DNA of 37,642 nt from Oscillochloris sp. (GTDB lineage: Bacteria > Chloroflexota > Chloroflexia > Chloroflexales > Chloroflexaceae), in contig JAAUQO010000032.1 of NCBI GenBank assembly GCA_012032775.1, forward strand, positions 1 through 37,642, read 5' to 3'. Below, piece after piece: positions 8,343 to 16,297 of the stretch; the stretch's first letter is position 1, and each line of letters opens with the position of its first letter. The notes under the pieces are model-generated. The model saw only the letters and a program-made list of their open reading frames with translations, ran no database searches and was not told the DNA's origin. The translations under genes and the position numbers were made by a program.

Positions 8343-9311
8343 ATGATGTTCGAGCGCGTGGCGCAGATCGGCAAAATGCTGATCGGCCTATGGATCGCCG
8401 GCGTTGCAGTGGCGATGTTCCTGGTGGTGCCGCAATATGAAGGATTGGGGAACGCCGGCCGGATCGTGATTATGCATGTGCCGACGGCCTGGGTGAGCGT
8501 GGTTGCCTTTACCTTCTCGGCGATCTTCAGCGGTCTTTACCTCTGGCGACGTAACCCGCGCCACGATCATCTCGCACTTGCCGCCGCCGAGAGCGGATTC
8601 CTCTTTACGGCCCTGGCTACCGTCACCGGGATGATCTTCTCACAGGTAGTCTGGGGCGTATATTGGAACTGGGATCCGCGCCAGACATCGATTTTTGTGT
8701 TGTTGCTGATCTATGCGGCGTTGTTCGCACTCCGTTCCGCGATCGAGGATACCGACCGCCGCCGCCAACTAAGCGCGGTCTACTCGCTGTTTGCGTTTGT
8801 GACGATGCCGTTTTTGATGTTTGTTGCGCCGCGCATCGCCGACAGCACCTTGCACCCGAACTGCGCCTTTATCCAGGGCAGTGCGTGCGACGGGATCGAG
8901 TTGACGGTCGGGAAGATTGGGTTGCTTGGTGATCGCAAGGTGCAGTTGCTCGATCTGCAACAAGACGGCGATATTGTACGGGCGGAAGTTCTGGTGACGG
9001 AGCCGGGCTTTAGCGCCGAGTATACGTTGTTGCCGAGCTATAGTTTTGTCGATGAAGTGATGGTTGATCGGCCGGAATTTCAGGGGATGCGCTTCCAGAT
9101 GGGTTTGGAGCGGGTCGATCTGGCGACCGGCACGGCATTGTTGAATATCGAGGCGCCGGGCACCGGTTTGCTGGAGAACCAGCGAACGCTGTTTACCTTT
9201 CTGGCGTCGATCTTCGGCTTTACGGCGCTGTTTTTCTGGATGATGCGGCTGCGGGCGAATCTGCTTGATGTGCAGTGGTTGCTGGCACGGCGCGAAGGGG
9301 CGCGAGGATGA
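8343..9311 (+). CDS. ccmC: Heme handling protein CcmC with a large extracytoplasmic insertion
   Basis: CcmC binds heme through a WWD domain and two external His residues and loads it onto CcmE. The 322-residue protein has HVPTAW (His45) in the first external loop, the WWD-type motif WGVYWNWDPRQT near residues 104-115, and TLHP with His171 at the position of the second heme ligand. Canonical CcmC goes almost directly from that His to the last helices; here residues 172-279 form an extra polar, strand-rich region with two cysteines (Cys174, Cys182) before the final helix and cytoplasmic tail. The start is ATG 8343 or the adjacent ATG 8346, downstream of GGAAAGGG. The stop overlaps the ccmD start (ATGA). 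Confidence 0.9.
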   Translation: MMFERVAQIGKMLIGLWIAGVAVAMFLVVPQYEGLGNAGRIVIMHVPTAWVSVVAFTFSAIFSGLYLWRRNPRHDHLALAAAESGFLFTALATVTGMIFSQVVWGVYWNWDPRQTSIFVLLLIYAALFALRSAIEDTDRRRQLSAVYSLFAFVTMPFLMFVAPRIADSTLHPNCAFIQGSACDGIELTVGKIGLLGDRKVQLLDLQQDGDIVRAEVLVTEPGFSAEYTLLPSYSFVDEVMVDRPEFQGMRFQMGLERVDLATGTALLNIEAPGTGLLENQRTLFTFLASIFGFTALFFWMMRLRANLLDVQWLLARREGARG

Positions 9312-9532
9312 ATGTTGCACTTGAAGCCGGTGTTGCGATCTATGTGGCGATGGCCGTAACCCTGTCGGTCTGGATCGGGATCTTTATCTATCTCTGGCGG
9401 ATTGACGCTCAGGCGCGGGCACTAAAGCGCAGCCTGGAGCGTGAACATACGGAACAAGCCCTATCTTCAGTTGCGCCGAAGGCTACGCTGACCCGTGTGC
9501 GCGAAGCTGAGGCCGAATCGGTTGAGCGGTAA
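9308..9532 (+). CDS. ccmD: CcmD-like small membrane protein
   Basis: A 74-residue protein with one hydrophobic helix (AIYVAMAVTLSVWIGIFIYLW, about residues 10-30) followed by a positively charged segment with heptad-like leucines (RIDAQARALKRSLERE). CcmD proteins have this single-helix plus basic-tail layout and help release holo-CcmE from the CcmABC complex. Sequence conservation in CcmD is weak, so the call rests on layout and position between ccmC and ccmE. Its ATG overlaps the ccmC stop as ATGA, suggesting translational coupling. A longer frame from 9275 would lie inside ccmC. Confidence 0.8.
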   Translation: MNVALEAGVAIYVAMAVTLSVWIGIFIYLWRIDAQARALKRSLEREHTEQALSSVAPKATLTRVREAEAESVER

Positions 9533-9542
9533 GGAGTTGACG

Positions 9543-9941
9543 ATGCGCATCAAGCCGTTACACATTGCGGGCCTCGGGATCATTTTGATTGCCGTGGTAT
9601 ATGGGTTGCTGGGTTTTCGCGACGGCTTCCGTTCCTACACCACCAGTGTCGATGAAGCAGTGTCAAGTTCGCGCAGTATTCAGTTGGCCGGCTTCCTCGG
9701 CAGCACCGGCGAGTACGATGCGAATGGGCGCTTTACCTTCATGATCCAGGATGAGAACGGCAAGTTACTGAAAGTGATCTCCGATGATCCACGCCCGGCG
9801 AACTTCGAGCAGGCGATCAGCATTGTTGCGATTGGCCGTTACGATAACGCCGAGCAGGCGCTTATGGCCGATGATCTGCTGGTGAAGTGTCCCTCGAAGT
9901 ATCAGGAACAGTTCGACGCGCAGGCTGCTGTCGGCGGCTAG
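9543..9941 (+). CDS. ccmE: Heme chaperone CcmE, CxxxY variant
   Basis: A periplasmic-side heme chaperone tethered by one N-terminal helix (PLHIAGLGIILIAVVYGLLG) with an OB-fold domain; it carries heme from CcmC to CcmF. The 132-residue protein ends in LLVKCPSKYQEQ: Cys116-P-S-K-Tyr120 occupies the place of the HxxxY motif whose His normally attaches heme covalently. CxxxY CcmE proteins are known from Desulfovibrio and archaea. ATG 9543 follows AAGGAG (9531-9536) by 6 bases and begins 11 bases after the ccmD stop, so it is preferred to the in-frame upstream start at 9495. Confidence 0.93.
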   Translation: MRIKPLHIAGLGIILIAVVYGLLGFRDGFRSYTTSVDEAVSSSRSIQLAGFLGSTGEYDANGRFTFMIQDENGKLLKVISDDPRPANFEQAISIVAIGRYDNAEQALMADDLLVKCPSKYQEQFDAQAAVGG

Positions 9942-9974
9942 AATTCAGAATCTCGAATTCAGTATTCTGAATTC
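9941..9974. repeat. GAATTCAG word-repeat hairpin between ccmE and ccmF
   Basis: GAATTCAG occurs at 9941-9948 and again at 9955-9962, where it pairs perfectly with CTGAATTC (9967-9974) across a 4-base loop. It lies 16 bases before ccmF, with a weak GAAAGG ribosome site between. The ccmE stop abuts the left unit. Confidence 0.65.
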
Positions 9975-9989
9975 CTTGAAAGGTTCGTT

Positions 9990-12401
9990 ATGTATCTTCT
10001 CGGTACATTTCTGCTGATTACAGCGATTGCAATGGCATTGCTGGCTGTGGTCGGCTATGTGATGGTGATTCGCGGCAGCGGGATCGCGCTGATGTATGGA
10101 CGCTTCGGTACTTTTGCATCGCTCGGCGTTATCACGATGACCTGGGTGTTGCTGATTACGCTGTTCCTGGCGCGCCGTTTCGACATTGAGTATGTCAACG
10201 GGTACAGTTCGCGCGATCTGGATTTTTTCTTCACCATTGCGGCGAGTTGGGCCGGGCAGCCCGGTAGCTTCATGATCTGGGTATTGTGGACGGCAATTGC
10301 CGCCGCATTGCTGGTGAAGCGCGCGCGCCACTTCGAGCCGTATACCCTTATCCCGATCATGTTAATCCAGGCGACATTACTGTCGTTTGTGATTATCCTG
10401 AATCCCTTCCAGCCGTTGATCGATCCATCCACCGGCATGGCGGTGGTGCCGGAAGACGGCCGGGGGCTTAATCCGCTGCTGCACAACTTCTGGATGATCA
10501 TTCATCCGCCGATCCTCTTCATCGGCTATGCACTTGCCACCATCCCGTTCGCGTTTGCAGTGGCTGCGCTCTTGCGGCGTGATTACGATACCTGGATCGT
10601 TCGTGCAATGCCCTGGACGCTCGGCGCATGGAGTTTCCTTGGCCTGGCACTTTTGCTCGGCGGTTACTGGGCCTACGAGACGCTGGGTTGGGGCGGCTAT
10701 TGGGGCTGGGATCCGGTCGAAAATTCATCGCTGGTGCCCTGGTTGCTCCTTACTGCCCTGCTGCACGGCATGGTGCTCCAGCGCGCCCATGGCGGTATGC
10801 GCAAGACGAATCTGGCGATCGCGCTGTCGGTGTATGTGACGGTGTTCTACGCCACATTTATGACCCGCAGCGGCGTGTATGCCAATTTCTCGGTTCATTC
10901 ATTTGTGGCCGAGGGGATCTTTGAGGGCCTGGTGGCCTTCCTGGTGTTCCTGTTTGTCGGCTGTATCGCGCTCTTTGTGATGCGCTTCCGCGATGTTCCG
11001 GCCCGCCCGCTGAGTGAAAAGTTCTTCTCGCGTGATAGTTTCTTTGTGCTTTCGACGATCACGTTTGTGGTAGTGGCGCTGGTAGTCGGGATCGGCACAT
11101 CGATGCCGGTGATCTCGGCTATCCCCGGCGTCGGGCATACGCTTCAGGGATGGATGGGACAGGCCTTCGAGATCGACGACGGCACCTTGATGAATCCGCA
11201 GGCTCAACCCTTCGAGGACGGTCGCTTTTCGCTGGCGCCGAACTTCTATCAGCAGACAACACCGCCGCTTGGCCTGGTGGTGATCACGTTGATGATTGTC
11301 GGGCCATTGCTTGGTTGGCGCGATGCAAATATGCGCCACCTGTTGCGTACCTTGCGCTGGCCGGCCCTTGCCGCCGTGATCGCGGCGGTGATCGCGCTAT
11401 TCGTCGATGTGCGCGATCTGCTTTCGCTGGCCTATGTCGCCGGCGGCACGTTCGCGGTCGGGACGAATCTGGTGATGCTGATCCGTACGCTGCGCGGCGG
11501 CTGGATGCGGATCGGCGGATACCTGGCGCACGTCGGGTTTGCGCTTACGCTGATCGGGATGGTGGGCTCCAGTGCTTATGCCACGCCTGAAACGCAACTT
11601 TCACTTGCCCCCGGCGAGACGGCGAAGTTGTATGGATTCGAGTTCACGTTCAACGGCTACAAGCTGGATGAAGAGCAGCGCGGTAGGTTGAATGTGACGG
11701 TGAACGACGGCAACGGAACATACGATGTCAGTCCATACCTCTATTACAATGAGCGCATGGGTGCCACGATGACGATTCCAGTGGTGCATAGTTACCTCTG
11801 GCAGGATCTGTATGTCTCGCCGGCCGGCTTTGATCCCGAGCGTAACCCGGCTCGCCCCGTGCTCGGCATCGAGCAGACTTCGTCGATGGGCCCGTACGAC
11901 CTCACCTTTGTCGATTTCAATATCGACAGCCAGGCGATGATGAATGGCGGGCAGGTCAAGGTCGGCGCGTTTATCGACGTGCTTTACGAAGGCCAGACCA
12001 CCCGCGTCGAGCCGGTGATTCAGGTGGTGACCGACCCGGCGACCGGCGAGCAGAAGTTGGAGCGGGTTGATGCGATCCTACCCGGCGGTCAGGCGCTGAG
12101 TCTGGTTGAGGTCGATCCGAACAATCGCATGATCCTGGTGCAAGGTCAGGGTGAAGGGATCGATGGCCTGCCGATCGTGCCGGCCAAAGGCATTATCGCG
12201 GTAAGTGTGAAGCCGCTGGTACTATTGGTGTGGGCCGGGGTCGCAATCGGTGTGATCGGCGGCTTTATTGCGCTGATCCGGCGTTACCTGGAAGGACAGG
12301 CGGTGCTGGCCGGGAAGCGGGTGCGCTTGCCCAAAGGTTTGCCCTGGCCGGGCCGGCGATCCGGTTCGAAGCCGCAGACTGCACCGGGCAGCGCAGACTA
12401 A
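9990..12401 (+). CDS. ccmF: Cytochrome c synthetase component CcmF
   Basis: A polytopic inner-membrane protein that transfers heme from CcmE to apocytochrome c. It has 803 residues, longer than the usual 630-680. The WWD domain is clear: WGGYWGWDPVENSSLVPWLL near residues 232-251. Conserved external His residues appear in MIIHPPILFIGYA upstream. After the TM core, a long external region (about residues 530-740, strand-rich) precedes a last helix (VLLVWAGVAIGVIGGFIAL) and a basic Pro/Gly-rich tail. The start ATG 9990 follows GAAAGG. It ends the ccmC-D-E-F run; the next gene starts 175 bases later beyond a large word-repeat inverted repeat. Confidence 0.95.
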   Translation: MYLLGTFLLITAIAMALLAVVGYVMVIRGSGIALMYGRFGTFASLGVITMTWVLLITLFLARRFDIEYVNGYSSRDLDFFFTIAASWAGQPGSFMIWVLWTAIAAALLVKRARHFEPYTLIPIMLIQATLLSFVIILNPFQPLIDPSTGMAVVPEDGRGLNPLLHNFWMIIHPPILFIGYALATIPFAFAVAALLRRDYDTWIVRAMPWTLGAWSFLGLALLLGGYWAYETLGWGGYWGWDPVENSSLVPWLLLTALLHGMVLQRAHGGMRKTNLAIALSVYVTVFYATFMTRSGVYANFSVHSFVAEGIFEGLVAFLVFLFVGCIALFVMRFRDVPARPLSEKFFSRDSFFVLSTITFVVVALVVGIGTSMPVISAIPGVGHTLQGWMGQAFEIDDGTLMNPQAQPFEDGRFSLAPNFYQQTTPPLGLVVITLMIVGPLLGWRDANMRHLLRTLRWPALAAVIAAVIALFVDVRDLLSLAYVAGGTFAVGTNLVMLIRTLRGGWMRIGGYLAHVGFALTLIGMVGSSAYATPETQLSLAPGETAKLYGFEFTFNGYKLDEEQRGRLNVTVNDGNGTYDVSPYLYYNERMGATMTIPVVHSYLWQDLYVSPAGFDPERNPARPVLGIEQTSSMGPYDLTFVDFNIDSQAMMNGGQVKVGAFIDVLYEGQTTRVEPVIQVVTDPATGEQKLERVDAILPGGQALSLVEVDPNNRMILVQGQGEGIDGLPIVPAKGIIAVSVKPLVLLVWAGVAIGVIGGFIALIRRYLEGQAVLAGKRVRLPKGLPWPGRRSGSKPQTAPGSAD

Positions 12402-12410
12402 TATGGGTTA

Positions 12411-12560
12411 CGCCGAGAACTAAGAACCGAGAGCAGAGAACCGTATCTGAGGATCAGGAGCGAGAAGCCGGACGCGATCATCCTGTGGATGATCGAAGTG
12501 TTTGGTTTCGCAACCTGATCCCGGTAGTCCAGGTTCTACGTTCTCGGTTCTCGGTTCCGG
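12411..12560. repeat. Large GAACCGAG word-repeat inverted repeat downstream of ccmF
   Basis: The left arm (about 12411-12458) is made of GAACCGAGA units and ends GGATCAGG. The right arm (about 12514-12560) begins CCTGATCC and continues with TTCTCGGTTC units, pairing imperfectly along nearly 48 bases. Inside sits a perfect 9-bp hairpin, CGATCATCC-TGT-GGATGATCG (12475-12495). The whole 150-base segment could fold as one long branched hairpin. No gene is seen here, and there is no T-tract. Confidence 0.65.
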
Positions 12561-12576
12561 AACCTAGATCGAAATC

Positions 12577-13674
12577 ATGCAAGACCACTACGAGGTACTC
12601 CAAGTTCACCCAAAAGCCGATCGTGAGGCGATTCAAGCGGCATACAATCGGCTCCGCGAGCGTTACAACCCTGAAGCGCTTTCCGGTGCGGCCGATGAGT
12701 TGGTTGAGTTGGCCCGGCGTCGGCGCGATGCAATCGAGTTAGCCTACACAATCTTGAGCGATGCGGAGCGCCGGGCGACCTACGATGCCGGATTAGCCGA
12801 TCGACGTGTGGTCGAGGCGGCGATGGCTCCGCTGGAAGCCGCTGTTGACGATGGCGACGCAGCGCTCGACTATCGCCCATTGCCGCCGGCTAACCGGCAG
12901 GAGCGGCCGAAAGGTTTTAACTCGCAGCCGACCTTACCACGAAGCCGGGCCGCACGGAGTGGTCGCGCCGCGCCTTCAAGCGGGCGCCTGCCGTATTGGG
13001 CGCCGCTGGCGCTGATTGTGGCCGCAGCAACCTTTGGTGTTGTACTGGCGATTTTGGTGAGCACAGTGATGAATCCGCCCCAGACCACCGCCACCGGCGA
13101 GGGGCCGAATCTGTTGGGGGTGCCGACGCCGGCGGCGACGCCGAGCACCGAAGAGATCGTCAATCGTTTCGAAGGCCAGATTGTGGCGGCGCGCCAGGTT
13201 ACGGAACAAGTGCCCGAGAACCCGAATGCGTGGATCGAGCTTGGCCATGCCCTTTACGACAGCACGGTGGTGGTGCGTGAACGGCTCGGCAGTGGTGATA
13301 CCGCACTGCAGTCGGTGTATGTCGAGCGGTTGCCGCGCTGGTTGGAGGCGAGTGAAGCATATCGTACGGCGCTGGAGTTGCAGCCGAACAATCCGGTCAT
13401 TCGAGCCGATCTTGCGGCAAGCCTGTGTTACTACGGCGCCGATGCGAATGATCAGGGTTATGTAGCGCAGGGGATCGACGAAGCGCGTCAGGCACTTGCC
13501 GAGGCGCCTGAAGATGCACGAGTGCTGCTGGGAATGGGGCTTTGCCTTGTATCTGCCGATCCGCCGCAAACGCAGGAAGCTCTGGTGCAGTGGCAAAAGT
13601 TAGTAGTGCTGCCGGATGTCGATCCGAACATCGCCTTCCAGGCTCGCCAGTTGATCGATCAGTATAGCCGTTAG
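12577..13674 (+). CDS. J-like domain, membrane helix and TPR-type external domain (CcmI-like candidate)
   Basis: The 365-residue protein has three parts. Residues 1-70 fit the DnaJ J-domain pattern (YEVLQV start, AYNRLRERY helix, AIELAYTILSDAERRATYD end), but the catalytic HPD is NPE at 31-33, so Hsp70 stimulation is unlikely. A Pro/Arg-rich linker leads to one membrane helix at about 141-165. Residues about 195-365 are helical and TPR-like (NAWIELGHALYDS, ALELQPNNPVIRADLAAS, ALAEAPEDARVLLGMGLCL) and would lie outside. In the Ccm system, CcmI is a membrane-anchored TPR protein that holds apocytochrome; position after ccmF suggests the same role here, which is inference. The start follows the repeat spacer without a clear ribosome site. 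Confidence 0.82.
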   Translation: MQDHYEVLQVHPKADREAIQAAYNRLRERYNPEALSGAADELVELARRRRDAIELAYTILSDAERRATYDAGLADRRVVEAAMAPLEAAVDDGDAALDYRPLPPANRQERPKGFNSQPTLPRSRAARSGRAAPSSGRLPYWAPLALIVAAATFGVVLAILVSTVMNPPQTTATGEGPNLLGVPTPAATPSTEEIVNRFEGQIVAARQVTEQVPENPNAWIELGHALYDSTVVVRERLGSGDTALQSVYVERLPRWLEASEAYRTALELQPNNPVIRADLAASLCYYGADANDQGYVAQGIDEARQALAEAPEDARVLLGMGLCLVSADPPQTQEALVQWQKLVVLPDVDPNIAFQARQLIDQYSR

Positions 13675-13796
13675 TTCCGCAGGACGCCGGGCGGAAAGAT
13701 CAACAACTGAGGCCTTTCCGGCGAGCAAATATTCCATAAATGCCCAAAAGTAAAGAAAATATGATAAGATACAGCGCACGGTAGAGAGATACACAT

Positions 13797-14636
13797 ATGG
13801 CAACTTACTACCAATTGCTGGAGATCGCATCTGATGCCGATCAGGCCGCGATCGATACAGCATATGCCCGCCAGCGTCAACAGTATGATCCGGAGCGTGT
13901 GCGCGATCTTGACGAAGAATTGCAGCAGATCGCCGCTCAACGTACCGCAGAGATCGATCGCGCCTATCAGGTGTTGCGCGATCCACAACGTCGCCGGCAG
14001 TATGATATTGGAATTGGTCTGATCCCAGTTCAGTCTGCGGCTATGAAAGCGGCCCAGCGGCGGCAGATCAACCCGCGTGAGCGGATGCTGGCGATTATGG
14101 GCGCTATCGGCGCGGTTGTGCTGATCGGTGTGATCTGGGTGTTTACCGGTCGTGAGCCTGGACCGACCGGGGCGGCGATGGCGGAGGTATTACGCCCGGC
14201 GCCGACATTCGAGTTGCCGGCCCTCGCCGGTGGCATGGTCGATCTGGAGCAGTATCGTGGACAGGTGGTGGTGTTAAATTTTTGGGCTACCTGGTGCGAG
14301 CCGTGTAAGCGTGAGTTACCGGCGTTGCAGGCTGCCCATCAGCGCTACAGTGATCAAGGGTTGGCGATCATCGGCGTGAATCTGGCCGACGACGAGGCCT
14401 CGAACGGCACGACGATCGACGATATACGCACGTTCTTGTCCGGTTACGGTGTGACCTATGCGGTTGCGCTTGATGTCGAAGGCGTCGTTACCGATGATTA
14501 TCGCGTATTCCCGTTGCCGACTTCGTTTTTTATCGATGGTGAAGGGAATATTCGCTATGTTCACGTCGGCGAGTTGACGCTTGAAGATGTTTCGGCTCGT
14601 TTTGCTGAGCTTCAAGCGGCATCGGCGGCGCGTTAA
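13797..14636 (+). CDS. J-like domain, membrane helix and TlpA/CcmG-type thioredoxin domain
   Basis: The 279-residue protein begins with a 70-residue J-like module colinear and gap-free with that of the previous gene (about 27 of 70 identical by eye, both ending YD at 69-70); HPD is DPE at 31-33. A membrane helix at about 98-117 follows (MLAIMGAIGAVVLIGVIWVF). Residues about 132-279 form a TlpA-like thioredoxin with WCEPC (Cys167, Cys170), FWATW, and a cis-Pro in FPLPTSFF. The thioredoxin faces outward and would reduce apocytochrome CXXCH thiols, as CcmG does; that role is inferred from family and neighbours. AT-rich sequence with TATGAT at 13760 and GAGAGA before ATG 13797 suggest an own promoter. 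Confidence 0.88.
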   Translation: MATYYQLLEIASDADQAAIDTAYARQRQQYDPERVRDLDEELQQIAAQRTAEIDRAYQVLRDPQRRRQYDIGIGLIPVQSAAMKAAQRRQINPRERMLAIMGAIGAVVLIGVIWVFTGREPGPTGAAMAEVLRPAPTFELPALAGGMVDLEQYRGQVVVLNFWATWCEPCKRELPALQAAHQRYSDQGLAIIGVNLADDEASNGTTIDDIRTFLSGYGVTYAVALDVEGVVTDDYRVFPLPTSFFIDGEGNIRYVHVGELTLEDVSARFAELQAASAAR

Positions 14637-14741
14637 GCTAGCGTAACGGCAATACCCAGGGTAACGAAAAAGCGCGTCGATTCTCTCGCGCCTGGCGGTA
14701 TCGGCCGACAGTGCGCGCTGATGTTGCAGCGAGGGAGGCTC

Positions 14742-15425
14742 ATGGAGCAGCAGCGTACAATCCTGGTTGTTGATGATGACAGTGGCCTGCGTGAGCTGAT
14801 TCGGATCAACCTTGAACACGAAGGCTACCATGTTATTCAGGCGGCCAATGGTGTGCAGTGCGTGCAGGCGGTGCGTGAGCAACGGCCGGATATGGTGCTG
14901 CTCGATGTGATGATGCCGGAGATGGATGGGCTTGAGGCCTGCGTCAAAGTCCGCGAGTTCTCCCAATTGCCTATCCTGATGCTGACGGCGAAGGTGCAAA
15001 GCGAGGATGTGATTACCGGCCTCGATCGCGGGGCTGATGATTATCTGATCAAGCCGTTCAATATGGATGAGCTTTCGGCACGGATTCGGGCGCTGTTGCG
15101 CCGCGTGCCGCCCGCGTACCGGCCGCTTTCCGCCGGCGATGACCAGATCCAGATCGACCAACAGAAGCGCGAGGTGCGGGTGCGCAACGAAGTCGTTGAT
15201 CTGACACCTACCGAATACCATTTACTGCTGATTCTGGCCGAGCGGGCCGGCAAAGTGGTTGAACATGAACAACTGTTACGTGCGGTTTGGGGCCAGGAGT
15301 ATACCAAAGACAATGATTATCTGAAGGTCTATATCTGGCATTTGCGGCGCAAGATCGAACTCGACCCGCGCAATCCGACGATGCTGCTCACCGAGTGGGG
15401 CGTCGGCTATCGGTTAGTACCTTAG
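14742..15425 (+). CDS. OmpR/PhoB-family response regulator
   Basis: A 227-residue DNA-binding two-component regulator. The receiver domain has the acidic pocket VVDDD near residue 11, phospho-acceptor Asp55 in LLDVMMPEMDG, a conserved Thr in LTAK and Lys104 in YLIKPF. The C-terminal winged helix carries LTPTEYHLLLIL, LLRAVWGQEY and VYIWHLRRKIE with a TEWGVGYRL wing. ATG 14742 is preferred because GAGGGAGG lies 5-6 bases upstream. No histidine kinase is adjacent, so it is an orphan here; the kinase at 31993 is of the NarL-partner type and is not an obvious partner. Targets are unknown. Confidence 0.93.
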   Translation: MEQQRTILVVDDDSGLRELIRINLEHEGYHVIQAANGVQCVQAVREQRPDMVLLDVMMPEMDGLEACVKVREFSQLPILMLTAKVQSEDVITGLDRGADDYLIKPFNMDELSARIRALLRRVPPAYRPLSAGDDQIQIDQQKREVRVRNEVVDLTPTEYHLLLILAERAGKVVEHEQLLRAVWGQEYTKDNDYLKVYIWHLRRKIELDPRNPTMLLTEWGVGYRLVP

Positions 15426-15428
15426 TGC

Positions 15429-15472
15429 GCCGAGTTACGCGGTCGTCCGCGTGGGCGACCGCGTAACTCGGC
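15429..15472 (+). terminator. Long hairpin terminator after the response regulator
   Basis: A perfect 17-bp stem (15429-15445 with 15456-15472), further extended by C-G pairs inside the loop, begins 4 bases after the stop. The following TTATT is a weak T-tract and runs directly into the -35 box of the tRNA promoter. Confidence 0.7.
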
Positions 15473-15475
15473 TTA

Positions 15476-15504
15476 TTGACAGTCGCAAGTGCCGATGCTA
15501 TACT
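15476..15504 (+). promoter_or_regulatory. Consensus sigma-70 promoter of tRNA-Gly
   Basis: TTGACA (15476-15481), 17-base spacer, TATACT (15499-15504) with an extended TGC at 15496-15498. The start site would fall near 15511, about 22 bases before the mature tRNA. Confidence 0.88.
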
Positions 15505-15532
15505 CTGGCGTAACAATGCGAGATATCTTCAA

Positions 15533-15608
<76 letters not shown>

Positions 15609-15612
15609 TTGT

Positions 15613-15642
15613 AAAAGGCCACACGTCCAGCGTGTGGCTTTT
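15613..15642 (+). terminator. Rho-independent terminator of tRNA-Gly
   Basis: AAAAGGCCACACG pairs with CGTGTGGCTTTT with one bulged G and a TCCAG loop; the run of T ends at 15642. It begins 5 bases after the tRNA CCA. Confidence 0.85.
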
Positions 15643-15657
15643 GTGTGCGGCTTCGAT

Positions 15658-15686
15658 TTGACGCAGGATCGCTACTCCCCTATAAT
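15658..15686 (+). promoter_or_regulatory. Sigma-70 promoter of the LOG-like gene
   Basis: TTGACG (15658-15663), 17-base spacer, TATAAT (15681-15686). A start near 15693 excludes the in-frame start codons at 15645 and 15690 for the downstream gene. Confidence 0.8.
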
Positions 15687-15752
15687 CGCATGTGTCCGAC
15701 CGATAATCGTAGCCCCGACTGCGGGCATCGTCGCCCAGTGTCTTGCTCCCTC

Positions 15753-16268
15753 ATGACTGATGCACATCACGCACACTCCCTGCATGAGTATCGCCATCGA
15801 CCGATGATCGCGGTGTGTGGCGCTGCAAATGAAACCCCCGAGTTTAATCAACTGGCGGAAGAGGTGGGTCTGCGCCTGGCGCAGGCCGGCGCCGTGCTGA
15901 TCTGCGGTGGTCGTGGCGGCGTGATGGCGGCAGCTTGTCGTGGTGCGCGGGCCGCCGATGGATTGACGATTGGGATTATGCCGGGTGATGATCGCCGGGC
16001 GGCGAATCCTGATGTACTGGTTGCGTTGGCAACCGGGATGGGCAATGCGCGCAATCTGGTGATTGTGCAAAGTGCTGATGCAGTGATTGCAGTGGGTGGC
16101 GAGTATGGCACGCTTTCCGAGATTGCGCTTGCGCGCAAGATCGGTCGGTCGGTGGTGAGTTTGCGGAGTTGGGAGTTGGGGGCACGCGACGGAGCGCCGC
16201 ATGTCGTGCTTGCAACAACGCCGGCTGAGGCGGTGGAATTGGCGCTACAACTGGCCAGTGAGCGGTAA
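15753..16268 (+). CDS. TIGR00725/LOG-like Rossmann-fold protein
   Basis: The 171-residue product matches the small LOG/YvdD-like family of Rossmann proteins: IAVCGAANE nucleotide-binding start, GAVLICGGRGGVMAAACRGA, and GGEYGTLSEIALA. LOG enzymes cleave the ribose phosphate from cytokinin nucleotides using a PGGxGTxxE motif; here the equivalent is GGEYGTLSE, which is more typical of the TIGR00725 branch, whose role is not established. The start is chosen downstream of the promoter at 15658-15686; ATG 15753 and ATG 15804 are both possible, neither with a good ribosome site, and the latter begins right at the conserved MIAVCG. Confidence 0.8.
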   Translation: MTDAHHAHSLHEYRHRPMIAVCGAANETPEFNQLAEEVGLRLAQAGAVLICGGRGGVMAAACRGARAADGLTIGIMPGDDRRAANPDVLVALATGMGNARNLVIVQSADAVIAVGGEYGTLSEIALARKIGRSVVSLRSWELGARDGAPHVVLATTPAEAVELALQLASER

Positions 16269-16278
16269 TCAAACAGTA

Positions 16279-16297
16279 ACCGCCGGTTCACGGCGGT
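16279..16297. repeat. Small hairpin after the LOG-like gene
   Basis: ACCGCCG-GTTCA-CGGCGGT forms a perfect 7-bp stem 10 bases after the stop codon. There is no T-tract; weak terminator or stability hairpin. Confidence 0.4.

Noticed and set aside
15645..15752. Upstream N-terminal extension of the LOG-like gene from 15645 or 15690
   Set aside because: Both start codons lie before the expected transcription start of the promoter at 15658-15686.
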